Shown in pieces: positions 34,713 to 44,665 of a stretch of DNA of 64,000 bases. The notes below the pieces were generated by a model. That model was not told the DNA's origin and searched no databases. It saw only the letters and a program-made list of their open reading frames with translations. Source of the DNA: Pseudodesulfovibrio indicus (GTDB taxonomy: Bacteria > Desulfobacterota > Desulfovibrionia > Desulfovibrionales > Desulfovibrionaceae); the NCBI RefSeq assembly GCF_001563225.1, contig NZ_CP014206.1, positions 1,922,001-1,986,000 on the forward strand, read 5' to 3'. The position numbers and the translations under genes are program-made. Position 1 is the first letter of the stretch, and each line of letters starts with the position of its first letter.

Positions 34713-36068
34713 CTAGCTCACGTTCAGCGATTTGAAGACGTCTTCCATTCTGTTCAGGGCCTCGTCCAACAGCTCGTAGGGAATGTTCAGTGCGGGTTCG
34801 AACCGGATGCACTTGGCGTTGGTCAGGGTTCCGGCCGTGACCACGCCGCGCGCGAACAGGCCGGACGCCACATGGTAGCCGATCTCGTCGTCCACGAAGT
34901 GCATGCCGATGAGCAGCCCCATGCCGGTGACGTCATGGAGAATGCCGGGGTAGCGTTCGCCCAGCTCCCGGAGCCGTTTGGTCACGTACGCGCCCTTTTC
35001 GGCGGCCTGGGCGGGCAGGTTCTCCTCGTGCATGACCGTGATGGCGGCCAGGGCCGAGGCGCAGGCCAGGGGGTTGCCGCCCGTTGTGGTGGTGTGCATG
35101 AACGGGTTCGGCTCCATGACCTCCCAGATCTTGGGGGTGGAGAAGAAGCCGGACATGGGGACCACGCCGCCGCCCAGCGCCTTGCCGAAGCACATGATGT
35201 CGGGCTGGACGTCCCAGTGGTCCACGCCGAATATTTCGCCCGTGCGGCCGAACCCGGTCTGGACCTCGTCGGCGATGAGCAGGACGTCGTACTTGTCGCA
35301 GATTTCGCGCAGCCGAGGCCAGTAGTCGTCCGGGGGAACGATGGCCCCGGCCTCGCCCTGGATCGGTTCGGCCACCACGGCCGCGATCTCGTCGCCCACG
35401 GCCTTGGCGTGCTTCAGTTCGTATTCCACGGCCTCCGCGTCACCGAAGTCCACGTGGCGGATGCCTTCGAGCAGGGGCAGCAGCGGAGCGCGGTAGTCGT
35501 TCTTGCCCATCAGCGACAGGGAGCCCAGCGTCTTGCCGTGGAACCCCTTGAGCATGGAGATGAACCCCTTCTTGCCGGTGTAGAACTTGGCCAGCTTCAT
35601 GGCGCCTTCCACGGCCTCGGTGCCGGAGTTGGCGAAGAAGCCGTACTGGATGTCGCCGGGGGCGAGCTTGGCGATGACCCGCGCGAGCTTGGCGCGCAGG
35701 GGGTCGAGCATCTCCTGGGAATACTGGGGCGAACGGTCGAGCTGGGCCTTGACCGCCTCCACGATCCGGGGATGGCGGATGCCGTAGCTGTAGAGGCCGA
35801 AGCCGCCGAGGATGTCGATGTATTCGCGGTCCAGGGCGTCCTTGAGGATCGAGCCCTGGCCGGTCCATTCGGTGACCGCGAACTCGCCCGCCTCGGTCAC
35901 GGACTTGCGGTATTCCAGGAATCCCTTGTTGATGTAGTCGCGGAAGTTCTCCACGGTCTCCTTGGCGACCTTCTGGCGCTCCTCCAGGGAGACGGTTCCG
36001 GCGGGTTTTTTAATAATATTAACGAAATCAATAGCTTCTTCAAACGCTTCTTGGATATTACGAGTCAT
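34713..36068 (-). CDS. patA: Putrescine aminotransferase
   Basis: A 451-residue class III PLP aminotransferase. NPGFLEYRKSVT-like NKGFLEYRKSVTEAGEFAVTEW, LGGFGLYSYGIRHPRIV and the PLP Lys in CFGKALGGGVVPMS follow the enterobacterial putrescine aminotransferase (YgjG/PatA) layout closely, including QELLDPLRA-like QEMLDPLRAKLARVIAKL and LTNAKCIRFEPAL near the end. It converts putrescine to 4-aminobutanal. The stop is 10 bases before the aldehyde dehydrogenase start. Confidence 0.92.
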   Translation of the reverse strand: MTRNIQEAFEEAIDFVNIIKKPAGTVSLEERQKVAKETVENFRDYINKGFLEYRKSVTEAGEFAVTEWTGQGSILKDALDREYIDILGGFGLYSYGIRHPRIVEAVKAQLDRSPQYSQEMLDPLRAKLARVIAKLAPGDIQYGFFANSGTEAVEGAMKLAKFYTGKKGFISMLKGFHGKTLGSLSLMGKNDYRAPLLPLLEGIRHVDFGDAEAVEYELKHAKAVGDEIAAVVAEPIQGEAGAIVPPDDYWPRLREICDKYDVLLIADEVQTGFGRTGEIFGVDHWDVQPDIMCFGKALGGGVVPMSGFFSTPKIWEVMEPNPFMHTTTTGGNPLACASALAAITVMHEENLPAQAAEKGAYVTKRLRELGERYPGILHDVTGMGLLIGMHFVDDEIGYHVASGLFARGVVTAGTLTNAKCIRFEPALNIPYELLDEALNRMEDVFKSLNVS

Positions 36069-36124
36069 GGCACTTCTCCGTGTTGCAGGTGGCGATTCAG
36101 GGCAGGGTCGGTCGGTACGGCCGT

Positions 36125-37678
36125 CTAGGCCGCGGGACCGTCCCTGGCATCGTCCACCGGCTTGCCCTCCACGATCGTCTTGACGATCTTGATGTCGCGG
36201 ATGGCTTCCGGGGCCACTTTGGTCGGGTCTTTGGACAGGACCACCAGGTCGGCGATCTTGCCCGGTTCGATGCTGCCCCGATTGGCCTCGTCAAAGGCGC
36301 TGTAGGCGGCGTCGATGGTGAACATGCGGATGGCTTCGAGCGGGGTCAGCCGCTCCTCCGCAATGGGGTGGAGCACGGCGGTCTGGATGCCGAGGAGCGG
36401 GCCGTGGGGCGTGACCGGACAATCCGAGCCGCCGCACATGACCACGCCGCAGTCGAGCATGGTCCGGTAGGGGTGCATCCAGCGCAACCGGTCCGCGCCG
36501 AAGCGCAGCTCGTAGTCGTCCATGTCCACCAGATAGTGGATGAACGCGGGCTGCATGCCCGCCATGATGCCCGCGCGGCCCATGCGTTCGAGCTGGCCGC
36601 GGTTGGGGATTTCGCAATGCTCGATACGGTGCCGGTGATCCTCGCGCGGGAAGGCCGCGATGGCCTTCTCCATGGCCGAGAGCACCTGCTCGATGGCGCG
36701 GTCGGTCTCGCAGTGGATGGCCACCTGGAGACCGGCCTTGTGGGCGGCCAGGATGAATTCGTCCATTTGGGCCTGGGTGAAGTTCAGGGTGCCGCAGTTG
36801 TTCGGCTGGTCGAGGTACGGCTCGAACAGGGCGGCGGTGTAGGCGTCGATGGCCCCGTCGGCGCAGATGCAGCCGCCGATGCGGGGCAGGCCCAGTTCCA
36901 GGGTCTCCTCGATGTCCATGACCTGGTTCCAGAGCACCAGGTTGAGCGGGAACCGGTCGCGGTTCTCCAGCACCAGCCGGGTGTCGCCGGGGCCGAAGCC
37001 GCCGCCTTCCAGGCAGTGCAGGGTGGTGATGCCCTGTTTCATCGCCGCTTCGCAGGCCTTGCGGAAGCTGGCCATCTTGACCTCGAACGGAGTCAGGGTC
37101 GAGACGGCGGGAAAGACGAAATCGGGCGCGCCGGGGTCGCGGACCAGTCCGGTGGGCTTGTTGTCGGGGCCGAGGTCCATGCCCGCCAGGTCGGCGGGCG
37201 GATCGAGGATCTCGAGCGCCAGGGAGTTCAGGGCGCAGAGGTGCCAGGATGAATGGACGATCATCACCGGGTTGTCGGCGCACACGGCGTCGAGTTCCTC
37301 CTTGAGCGGGAGGCGCTTCTCCTTCAGCGAGGTGTCGTTCAGGGTGTAGCCCAGGACCCAGCGGCCCGGCTCGGCGGTCTTGCCCGCCTCCCTGATCTTC
37401 TCGAACACGGTCTCAAGCGTTTTGACGCCCAGGAAATCGATGCCGTTCAGGACCTGGCCGGTGAGGCCGAGGTGCTGGTGGGAGTCGATGAATCCGGGCA
37501 GTACGGTCCGGCCTTCGAGGTCTGTGACGGGCCAGCCTTCTTTGACGAGCGGTTCCATGTCGGCGTTGGAGCCGACGGAGTGGATGCGCCCGTTTTTCAC
37601 TGCCATGGCCTCGAACCGGGAGTCCCGGTCGTCCATGGAGATGATATTGCCGTTCAATAGGAGATAGTCGTCTTGCAT
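36125..37678 (-). CDS. YtcJ-like metal-dependent amidohydrolase
   Basis: A 517-residue amidohydrolase-3 family protein. The metal site motif is LPGFIDSHQHLGLTG; later ligands appear in VAIHCETDRAIEQ, HRIEHCEIP and MCGGSDCPVTPHGPLLGI. The fold ends with the small beta domain RGSIEPGKIADLVVLSKDP. YtcJ-like enzymes hydrolyse unusual amides or formamides. Its place between the transporter and putrescine catabolic genes suggests hydrolysis of an acylated polyamine or similar amide (inference). No signal peptide is present. Confidence 0.87.
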   Translation of the reverse strand: MQDDYLLLNGNIISMDDRDSRFEAMAVKNGRIHSVGSNADMEPLVKEGWPVTDLEGRTVLPGFIDSHQHLGLTGQVLNGIDFLGVKTLETVFEKIREAGKTAEPGRWVLGYTLNDTSLKEKRLPLKEELDAVCADNPVMIVHSSWHLCALNSLALEILDPPADLAGMDLGPDNKPTGLVRDPGAPDFVFPAVSTLTPFEVKMASFRKACEAAMKQGITTLHCLEGGGFGPGDTRLVLENRDRFPLNLVLWNQVMDIEETLELGLPRIGGCICADGAIDAYTAALFEPYLDQPNNCGTLNFTQAQMDEFILAAHKAGLQVAIHCETDRAIEQVLSAMEKAIAAFPREDHRHRIEHCEIPNRGQLERMGRAGIMAGMQPAFIHYLVDMDDYELRFGADRLRWMHPYRTMLDCGVVMCGGSDCPVTPHGPLLGIQTAVLHPIAEERLTPLEAIRMFTIDAAYSAFDEANRGSIEPGKIADLVVLSKDPTKVAPEAIRDIKIVKTIVEGKPVDDARDGPAA

Positions 37679-37688
37679 GATCCAATCT

Positions 37689-37717
37689 GGCGGCCGGGGC
37701 TGAACACCCCGGCCGCC
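37689..37717. promoter_or_regulatory. Intra-operon hairpin after potD
   Basis: Perfect 11-bp arms GGCGGCCGGGG / CCCCGGCCGCC with a seven-base loop, between potD and the amidohydrolase gene. There is no T tract on either side, so it is more likely to protect the potD end of the message from decay than to terminate transcription. Confidence 0.65.
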
Positions 37718-37727
37718 GGGTAAATGG

Positions 37728-38771
37728 TTAGCGGGTCTTCACCATGGTCCAGATCTGGTCGTACATCTTGTTGTCGTTGCCCAGGTCCTTGATGAACTGG
37801 AGCTTCGGCATGTAGGACTCTTCCGGATAGATGGCCGGGTTCTTGAAGTCTTCGGGGGTGATGAACGGGAAGGCGGCCTTGTTCGGGGTGGCGTACTGCG
37901 TCCAGTTGGACAGCTTGGCGCCGACCTCGGGCTCCAGGACCCAGTTGATGAAGGTGTGGGCCAGCTCGGGGTGCGGGGCGCCGATGGGGACGGACATGTT
38001 GTCCACCCAGCCGATGGTCCCTTCCTTGGGGTTCACGAAGGCGCAGGTGTCCGGGTTGTCGGCCACGGCGCGCAGGGCGTCGCCGTTGTAGACGATGGCG
38101 GCCACGGCGGTGCCGGCGACGACCTTGGAGCGGCCGCCGGTGCCGACGTCGAAACCGGCGAAGTAGTCGGACTTCTTGGCTTCGAGCATCTTGTCGAGCA
38201 GGGACTTCAGGTCGGCCTTGTCGGTGGTGTTCACGTCCATGCCCATGGCGCACTGGGCGCAGCCGAGCATCTCGCGGATGGAGTCGACGAAGATGAACGC
38301 GCCCTGGCGCTTGTCGGGATCAAACATGACCGACCAGGAGCCGTCGAAATCCTTGAGCTTGTCCTTGCGGTACATCATGCCGAGGGTGCCCCACTGGTAG
38401 GCCACGGTGTACTTGTTGCCCTTGTCCCAGGCGGGGTCGATGAAGGTCGCCTGGAGGTTCTTCAGGTTGGGCAGCTTGGAGTGGTCCAGCTCGCCCAGGA
38501 GATTCAGCTTGATCATGGCCGGGATGATGTAGTCGGACGGGACGACCACGTCGTACTGGTTCTTGCCGCCCGCCTGGAGCTTGGCGACCATCTCTTCCAT
38601 GGATTCGTAGTATTCCACACGCACCTTGATGCCGGTATCCTTCTCGAAATCGGTCAGGAAGTCCTCGGGCATGTACTCGCTCCAGATGAGCAGGCGCATT
38701 TCCTCCGCCGCGAAGGCGGAGGGGACCAACATCAGGACCATCAGAATGGCCAGCAGCAGTTTACGCATCAT
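37728..38771 (-). CDS. potD: Spermidine/putrescine-type periplasmic binding protein
   Basis: A 347-residue protein with a signal peptide ending at AFA-AEEMRLLIWSEYMPED. Blocks such as YDVVVPSDYIIPAMIKLNLL, YTVAYQWGTLGMMYRKDKL and NPDTCAFVNPKEG are typical of PotD/PotF. It binds a polyamine in the periplasm and delivers it to PotBC. ATG 38771 follows GGAGAGAG and overlaps the potC 3' end by 11 bases. Whether it prefers putrescine, spermidine or agmatine cannot be said; the catabolic genes point to putrescine or agmatine. Confidence 0.92.
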   Translation of the reverse strand: MMRKLLLAILMVLMLVPSAFAAEEMRLLIWSEYMPEDFLTDFEKDTGIKVRVEYYESMEEMVAKLQAGGKNQYDVVVPSDYIIPAMIKLNLLGELDHSKLPNLKNLQATFIDPAWDKGNKYTVAYQWGTLGMMYRKDKLKDFDGSWSVMFDPDKRQGAFIFVDSIREMLGCAQCAMGMDVNTTDKADLKSLLDKMLEAKKSDYFAGFDVGTGGRSKVVAGTAVAAIVYNGDALRAVADNPDTCAFVNPKEGTIGWVDNMSVPIGAPHPELAHTFINWVLEPEVGAKLSNWTQYATPNKAAFPFITPEDFKNPAIYPEESYMPKLQFIKDLGNDNKMYDQIWTMVKTR

Positions 38772-39582
38772 CTCTCTCCTTTTCATTAAACCTGTTAGAT
38801 ATTTTTTGCGAGGCGACAACCAGCAGGATGGTCAGCAGCAGGCCGACCGTGGACAGGGCGTGGATCTTGGGCGTGATGCCGCGATGCACTTCCGCGTATA
38901 TGTAGAGCGGCAGGGTCACCGAAGTCGGCCCGGCCGTGAAGAAGCTGATGATGAAGTCGTCGAGCGACAGGGTGAAGGCGAGCATGGCCCCGGACACGAT
39001 GCCCGGGGTGAGCATGGGCAGGATCACCTTGCGCAGGGTGTACCAGTTGGAGGCGTACAGGTCGCGCGACGCCTCCTCGATCTCGTTGTTGAAGGCCGCG
39101 AGCCTTGAGCGCACCACCAGGGCCACGAAGGCGATCTGGAAGGTGACGTGGCCGATGATCATGTTCAGAAGCCCGGGCTCGAAGGCCGAGGAGAAGTAGC
39201 GAAGCGACGCGAAGGCGATGACCAGCGCGCCCGCGAACACGATCTCCGGGGTGATGACCGGCATGTAGAGGTTGAACTCGAAGAAGGCCGAGGACTTCTT
39301 GGACCACGGGAAGCGGCTCATGCCGATGGCCAGGGCCGTGCCGAGCACGGTGGCCACTACCGTGGAGATGGAAGCCAGCAGCAGGGTGTTGCCAACGGCC
39401 TCCAGGATCTGCTCGTTGCGGAACAGCTCCAGGTACCATTTCCAGGTGAATCCGTGCCAGGTCAGGCCGAAGCGCGAGTTGTTCACCGAGAAGGAGGCCA
39501 CGGCCATCAGCGGGACGTAGAGGAAGGCCAGGGTGCCGAAGGCCACAGCCGGGATGAGGATGGGCTTGCGGGAACTCGTCAT
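38761..39582 (-). CDS. potC: Polyamine ABC transporter permease PotC
   Basis: A 273-residue inner-membrane protein with six predicted helices. The BPD-transporter EAA loop reads EEASRDLYASNWYTLRKVILPMLTPGI, and NVSKFGLTWHGFTWKWY-type sequence (SRFGLTWHGFTWKWYLELF) is the PotC periplasmic start. It forms the channel with PotB. It begins 1 base after the potB stop codon. Confidence 0.92.
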   Translation of the reverse strand: MTSSRKPILIPAVAFGTLAFLYVPLMAVASFSVNNSRFGLTWHGFTWKWYLELFRNEQILEAVGNTLLLASISTVVATVLGTALAIGMSRFPWSKKSSAFFEFNLYMPVITPEIVFAGALVIAFASLRYFSSAFEPGLLNMIIGHVTFQIAFVALVVRSRLAAFNNEIEEASRDLYASNWYTLRKVILPMLTPGIVSGAMLAFTLSLDDFIISFFTAGPTSVTLPLYIYAEVHRGITPKIHALSTVGLLLTILLVVASQKISNRFNEKERDDA

Positions 39583-39583
39583 G

Positions 39584-40504
39584 CTAGACCACCTCCATTT
39601 CCTCGCCCTTGCGGCGGAACAGGAACAGCCCCACCAGGGTCAGGATCATCAGGGCCAGGGAGACCGCCGCGCCGAACGGCCAGTCACGGCTCTTGCCGAA
39701 CTGCTGCTGGATCAGGTTGCCGACCAGCATGTACTTGGCGCCGCCCAGGAAATCCGGGATCAGGAACATGCCCATGGCCGGGACAAAGGTCAGGATGGCG
39801 CCCACGGACAGGCCGGGCAGGGTCTGGGGCAGGATGGCCTGCATGAACACCCTGCGCTTGTTGGAATACAGGTCGTAGGCCGCCTCCACCAGGGACCAGT
39901 CGAGCTTCTCCACGCTGGAGTAGAGCGGCAGGACCACGAAGGGCAGGAAGGCGGAGATCATGCCCAGGTACACGGCCAGCTCGGACGGGTAGAGCGGGCT
40001 GCCGGCCGGGATGAAGCCCAGCACCGCCGCGAACTTGGCGATGGGCAGGTCCGGGGAAAGGACCAGCTGCCAGGCGTAGGTGCGGATGACCAGGTTGGTC
40101 CAGAAGGGGATGATCACCAGGGTCAGCCAGATGTACCGGGTGGACTTGGGCCTCCCCGCGATGAAGAAGGCGAGCGGGAAGGCGAGGGCGATGCACACCG
40201 TGGTGGTCAGGAAGGCGACCCACAGGGAGCGCGCCATGATGATCAGGTAGTCCGGGGACCAGCCGAACATGCCGTAGCCCGCCAGCCGGGTGTAGTTCTC
40301 GAAGGTGAAGATCCATTCTATCTCGCCGTAGCCGCCGCGGGTGGCGAAGCTGAGCGCGATGAGCGCCAGGGCGGGCACGGTCAGGAACATGAGGATCCAG
40401 AACATGCCGGGAGTGATGTGCAGCAGTCCGCGCCGCCGGAGCGCCCTGCGGCTGGTCAGCTCGCCGAACCAGATCAGGGTGTTGGATTGGTGTTCGCTAG
40501 TCAT
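39584..40504 (-). CDS. potB: Polyamine ABC transporter permease PotB
   Basis: A 306-residue permease with about six helices. Its EAA loop is VEAAYDLYSNKRRVFMQAILPQTLPGL, and FWTNLVIRTYAWQLVLS and MFLIPDFLGGAKYMLVGNLIQQQF are PotB hallmarks. The start overlaps the potA 3' end by 8 bases. Confidence 0.92.
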   Translation of the reverse strand: MTSEHQSNTLIWFGELTSRRALRRRGLLHITPGMFWILMFLTVPALALIALSFATRGGYGEIEWIFTFENYTRLAGYGMFGWSPDYLIIMARSLWVAFLTTTVCIALAFPLAFFIAGRPKSTRYIWLTLVIIPFWTNLVIRTYAWQLVLSPDLPIAKFAAVLGFIPAGSPLYPSELAVYLGMISAFLPFVVLPLYSSVEKLDWSLVEAAYDLYSNKRRVFMQAILPQTLPGLSVGAILTFVPAMGMFLIPDFLGGAKYMLVGNLIQQQFGKSRDWPFGAAVSLALMILTLVGLFLFRRKGEEMEVV

Positions 40505-41519
40505 CGATGGCCACCAGTGCGTCTTCGAGCAGTTCGACCCAGATCTTGTCGCCCACCTGGAGCTTCTTGTGCGGGGCGCAGCGCATGCGCAGCCCGGCCG
40601 GGTCCAGGGTGATGTCCAGGAAGTTGCCCCGATAAAAGGTCTCGGTGACCGTGGCGAGCACGCCGTTGGCCTCCGGCTCCTTGTCGCGCATGACGATGCC
40701 CTCGGGCCGGATGACCAGCGCGCCGCGCTTCCATTGCGGGGGCGAGGGCAGGGAGAGCTTGCCCGCGTGGGTGAAGACCTGGTCGTTGCGGCGCTCGGCC
40801 TCCAGGATATTGGCCGTGCCGATGAATTCGGCCACGAAGCGGCAGTTGGGCCGGTCGTATATCTGCATGGGCGAGCCGTATTGCAGGACCTCGCCGTCCT
40901 TCATGACCGCGATGCGGTCGGAAACGGTCAGGGCCTCGTCCTGGTCGTGGGTGACCAGGATGAAGGTCTTGTTCAACTGCTGCTGGAGCCGCCGGAGCTG
41001 AATCTGGAGCTGGGTGCGCAGCTTGGCGTCCAGGGCGGACATGGGCTCGTCCAGCAGGAGCAGCTCCGGTTCGCAGATCAGGGCGCGGGCCATGGCCACG
41101 CGCTGGCGCTGGCCGCCGGAGAGCTGGTCCGGGAAGCGGTCCTTGAAGTTCGAGAGTTCGAGCATCTCCAGGATGTCCTTGACCTTGGGGCGGATCTCGG
41201 TCTCCGGAATCTTCTGCGAGCGCAGGCCGAAGGCCACGTTGGCGGCCACGTTCATGTGCGGGAACAGGGCGTAGCTCTGGAAGACCGTGTTCACCGGACG
41301 TTCGTTGGCGGGCTTGTTGTTGATGGGCAGCCCGTTGAGGAAAATGGAGCCGGTGTCGGCCTGTTCCAGTCCCGCGATGATGCGCAGGAGCGTGGTCTTG
41401 CCGCAGCCGGAGGGGCCGAGAAGGGTGAACAGCTCGCCCTTCTGGACCGTCAAATCGACGTTCTTGAGCGCCTGGACATCGCCGTAGCTCTTGTGAACCG
41501 CATACGCTTCAAGGGTCAT
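40497..41519 (-). CDS. potA: Polyamine ABC transporter ATPase PotA
   Basis: A 340-residue ABC ATPase: Walker [15 protein letters not shown], signature [15 protein letters not shown], Walker [17 protein letters not shown], and a C-terminal TOBE-type regulatory domain ([13 protein letters not shown]). It energises uptake through PotBC. It overlaps the aldehyde oxidoreductase gene by 4 bases. Confidence 0.93.
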   Translation of the reverse strand: MTLEAYAVHKSYGDVQALKNVDLTVQKGELFTLLGPSGCGKTTLLRIIAGLEQADTGSIFLNGLPINNKPANERPVNTVFQSYALFPHMNVAANVAFGLRSQKIPETEIRPKVKDILEMLELSNFKDRFPDQLSGGQRQRVAMARALICEPELLLLDEPMSALDAKLRTQLQIQLRRLQQQLNKTFILVTHDQDEALTVSDRIAVMKDGEVLQYGSPMQIYDRPNCRFVAEFIGTANILEAERRNDQVFTHAGKLSLPSPPQWKRGALVIRPEGIVMRDKEPEANGVLATVTETFYRGNFLDITLDPAGLRMRCAPHKKLQVGDKIWVELLEDALVAIDD

Positions 41520-43306
41520 ATCTTTCCTCCTGGTTGGCGGCCGGACTCGGATCGGGGGACGCCCGATTCGTCCCAGCCGCGCAGGCGATAGTAGTCGTTG
41601 AGAAGGAGCGCGTACTCCTCCCGGGTAATGACGTGCCCCGAGGGCAGGGCTTCGTGCAGCTTCCTGGGCAGGAGGTCGTCGTCCGGGGTCAGCCCCTCGC
41701 GGACGTTGAACCGCCGGGTGTCGTCCACCACCAGGCTCGCGGCCCGGCGCAGGGACGGCTCGTCCCAGCTTTCGCCGGTGACCAGGGTGAGCAGTTCCGA
41801 CAGGGTGGCCCAGTCGTACATGTCTCTATAGAAGCGGCACAGGATCAGGCAGTCGAAGATGACCAGCCTGTCCTCGAAATTGATGAGCAGGTCCGCCTTG
41901 CCCTCGATGGCGTCCGAGGGGATCATGCCGGACAGCTCGGCCTTGTAGAAGGTGGTCCGCAGGTGACACGCGCCGCGCGGGGAGGTGCCGTAGGTCAGCC
42001 CCATGCCCTTGAGCACGCGCGGGTCGTAGCCCGCCGGTTCCATGCCCTTGACGTGCACGGCCATGTCCGAAAGGCCGAGCCTCTCCGCGCCCCGGAGGAT
42101 GCCGTCGGCCAGGACGTCGCCCAGCCCGTCGCGGCCCGCGATCTGTTCCAGCAGGGCGGATATGGTATCCGCGTCGCCGTAGGTCACGGGTGCATCGAGC
42201 CTCCCCTGGCTGGCGGCCTCGGCCACCAGCGCGCAGACGTTGCCCGCCGAGATGGTGTCCAGCCCCAGCCGGTCGCAGAGGTCGTTCAAGTGCGCGATCT
42301 CGTCGATGTTGCGGACCATGCACAACCCGCCGAAGGAGTAGATGGTCTCGTACTCCGGCCCCTCGATGGTCAGCCCCTTGTGCGGGCCGCTCTTGATGCG
42401 CGCCTTGCGCCCGCAGGCCATGAAGCACTTGAGGCAGGCGTGGGGGGTGACGTCGTGCTGCTCGTGGAAGGTGTCGCCGCTGATCCGCTCCCAGTGGTCG
42501 CAGGTCCCGGCGGACCAGTAGCGGCTGGGGAACGCGCCGACCGTGTTCATGAGCGCGACCATCTGGGTGGTGCCGCGCGCCCGGTAGGCCTTGGTGGCCG
42601 GGGAGTCGATGTTGGCCTTGAGGAAGGCCGCGGCGAACCGCTTCAGCCCCTCCGGGTCTGCCGCTTCCCGCTTGCGGTCGCCCGCAAAGACCAATCCCTT
42701 GATCTTCTTGGAGCCGAGGACCGCGCCAAGGCCGCACCGTCCGGCGCTGCGCCAGTAGTCGTTCTCGATGACCGAGAAGGCGACCAGCTTTTCGCCCGCC
42801 GGGCCGATGACCATGGCCCCGGGCCTGCCGTATCCTTCGCCCTCGGGGGCGTAGTCCGCGAGCAGGGCGTCCTCGGCGGCGTAGGTCTCCGCGCCCGCCA
42901 GGTGGGGAACCTCGTGGAAGTCGCACCCGTCGGGGTGGACGGCAAGGGCGGTCAGGGTCCGGGCCCCGCCGCTGATGACCACGGCGTCGAATCCGGCCCG
43001 GTCGATGGCCTCCGGGGTTTTGCCGCCGGAGTAGGACTCGGCGTAGAAGCCGGTCTGCGGCGACTTGGAGAAGACGCCGTACCGGCTTCCGCCCCAGGCG
43101 GAGGTTCCGCAGCAGGGGCCGGTGGCGATGACCAGGCGGTTGTCCGGCGAGAGCGGGTCCACTCCCGCCGGGTTGTGTTCGAGAAGAAGGCGCGTGGCCA
43201 GAGCCTTGCCCCCCGGCAGGGGAAGGCCGGCGTCGCCGAGCGGTTCGATGGTGAACGACCGCTCGGTGACGTCGATGAACAGTATGCGCCCGTGGGTTCC
43301 TTTCAC
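41516..43306 (-). CDS. Aldehyde:ferredoxin oxidoreductase family tungsten/molybdenum enzyme
   Basis: A 596-residue member of the AOR family. N-terminal domain: GRILFIDVTERSFTIEPL and GGKALATRLLLEHNP. Pterin and cluster regions: GRCGLGAVLGSKKIKGLVF, the CxxC...C arrangement ACLKCFMACGRKARI for the 4Fe-4S cluster, and FDCLILCRF with the distal Cys. It oxidises an aldehyde to the acid and reduces ferredoxin, using a pterin-bound tungsten or molybdenum. It lies 3 bases downstream of gabT, so the natural substrate in this pathway is probably succinate semialdehyde (inference); an indole- or general aldehyde role remains possible. Confidence 0.9.
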   Translation of the reverse strand: MKGTHGRILFIDVTERSFTIEPLGDAGLPLPGGKALATRLLLEHNPAGVDPLSPDNRLVIATGPCCGTSAWGGSRYGVFSKSPQTGFYAESYSGGKTPEAIDRAGFDAVVISGGARTLTALAVHPDGCDFHEVPHLAGAETYAAEDALLADYAPEGEGYGRPGAMVIGPAGEKLVAFSVIENDYWRSAGRCGLGAVLGSKKIKGLVFAGDRKREAADPEGLKRFAAAFLKANIDSPATKAYRARGTTQMVALMNTVGAFPSRYWSAGTCDHWERISGDTFHEQHDVTPHACLKCFMACGRKARIKSGPHKGLTIEGPEYETIYSFGGLCMVRNIDEIAHLNDLCDRLGLDTISAGNVCALVAEAASQGRLDAPVTYGDADTISALLEQIAGRDGLGDVLADGILRGAERLGLSDMAVHVKGMEPAGYDPRVLKGMGLTYGTSPRGACHLRTTFYKAELSGMIPSDAIEGKADLLINFEDRLVIFDCLILCRFYRDMYDWATLSELLTLVTGESWDEPSLRRAASLVVDDTRRFNVREGLTPDDDLLPRKLHEALPSGHVITREEYALLLNDYYRLRGWDESGVPRSESGRQPGGKI

Positions 43307-43309
43307 CGG

Positions 43310-44611
43310 TTAGCCCTTCACGACCTTGGCGAAGGCGGCTTCCAGGATGGAAAGCCCCTTGGCCAGCTCGGCCTCGCTGATGGTCAGCGGCATGAGGGTC
43401 CGGATGACGTTGCCCGCGTTGCCGCAGGCCAGGATGATCAGGCCGTTCTTTTGGCACTCCGCGACCAGTCCCTTGGCCAGGTCCGGGGCCGGGGTCTTGG
43501 CCGCCTTGTCGTGGACCAGTTCCATGGCGAGCATGGAGCCCAGGCCCCGGATGTCGCCGATGCAGTCATATTTTTTGGCCAGGTCCTCGAAGGCGGCGCG
43601 GATCTTGGCGCCCAGGGCGCGCGAGGTCGCGGCCAGGTCTTCGGTCTCGATCACGTCGATGACCGCCAGGGCCGCGGCGCAGCTCACCGGGTTGCCGCCG
43701 TAGGTGCCGCCCAGGCCGCCCACCTGGGGCGCGTCCATGATCTCGGCGCGGCCGGTGCAGGCGGAGATGACCGTGCCGCCGCCCAGGGATTTGGCCGAGG
43801 TCAGCAGGTCCGGGACCAGGTCCCACTGCTCGATGGCGAACAGGGTCCCGGTGCGGCAGAAGCCGGTCTGGACCTCGTCGATGATCAGCAGGATGCCGAA
43901 CTCCTCGCAGATTTCCTTGATGCGCGGGAAGTATTCCTTGGGGGGAACCACGAAGCCGCCCTCGCCCGCGACGGGTTCGAGGATCACGGCGGCCACGCTC
44001 TCCGGGTTGACCAGGTCCACGAACCGCTTCTTCAGCAGCTCCGCGCACTCAAGGTTGCAGCCGGGGTAGGACCGGCCCACCGGGCAGCGGTAACAGTAGG
44101 CGTAGGGCACGCGGTAGACTTCCGGGGCGTAGGGGCCGAAGCCCGCCTTGTAGGGCATGATCTTGGCGGTCAGGGTGGAGGCGAGCAGGGTCCGCCCGTG
44201 AAAGCCGGAGCCGGAGGCGACGATGGCCTGGCGGCCGGTGGCGCTGCGCGCGATCTTGACCGCGTTCTCCACGGCCTCGGCCCCGGAGTTGACCAGCACG
44301 GTCTTCTTGGCGTGGTCGCCGGGGGTCAGCCGGTTGAGCTTCTCGGCCAGGGCCACGTACCCCTCGTACTGGACCACATGATAGCAGGAGTGGAGCAGCT
44401 TGCCCGCCTGCTCCTGCACGGCGGCGACGACCTTGGGATGGCAATGGCCGACGTTGTTCACGCCGATGCCGCCCGCGAAATCGATGAATTCCCTGCCCTC
44501 GACGTCCGTCACGGTCGCGCCCTTGGCAAAGGCGGCGAAGATGGGACCGGCATTGGACACGCCCCTGGGGACGGCCTTTTCCCTTCTTTTCTGCAATTCT
44601 TCATTCGTCAT
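43310..44611 (-). CDS. gabT: 4-aminobutyrate aminotransferase
   Basis: A 433-residue class III PLP aminotransferase of the GabT type. FIDFAGGIGVNNVGHCHPKVV, VNSGAEAVENAVKIARSATGR, EPVAGEGGFVVPPKEYFPRI and the PLP Lys in LTSAKSLGGGTVISA match GabT closely. It transfers the amino group of GABA to 2-oxoglutarate (or pyruvate), giving succinate semialdehyde. It is the first gene of an eleven-gene operon running to aguB. A sigma-54-type promoter lies about 55 bases upstream. Confidence 0.92.
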   Translation of the reverse strand: MTNEELQKRREKAVPRGVSNAGPIFAAFAKGATVTDVEGREFIDFAGGIGVNNVGHCHPKVVAAVQEQAGKLLHSCYHVVQYEGYVALAEKLNRLTPGDHAKKTVLVNSGAEAVENAVKIARSATGRQAIVASGSGFHGRTLLASTLTAKIMPYKAGFGPYAPEVYRVPYAYCYRCPVGRSYPGCNLECAELLKKRFVDLVNPESVAAVILEPVAGEGGFVVPPKEYFPRIKEICEEFGILLIIDEVQTGFCRTGTLFAIEQWDLVPDLLTSAKSLGGGTVISACTGRAEIMDAPQVGGLGGTYGGNPVSCAAALAVIDVIETEDLAATSRALGAKIRAAFEDLAKKYDCIGDIRGLGSMLAMELVHDKAAKTPAPDLAKGLVAECQKNGLIILACGNAGNVIRTLMPLTISEAELAKGLSILEAAFAKVVKG

Positions 44612-44665
44612 GGTGAACCACCAAATATATGATAAAAGTTGAAATCGAAAACCTTCTCGTCATAG

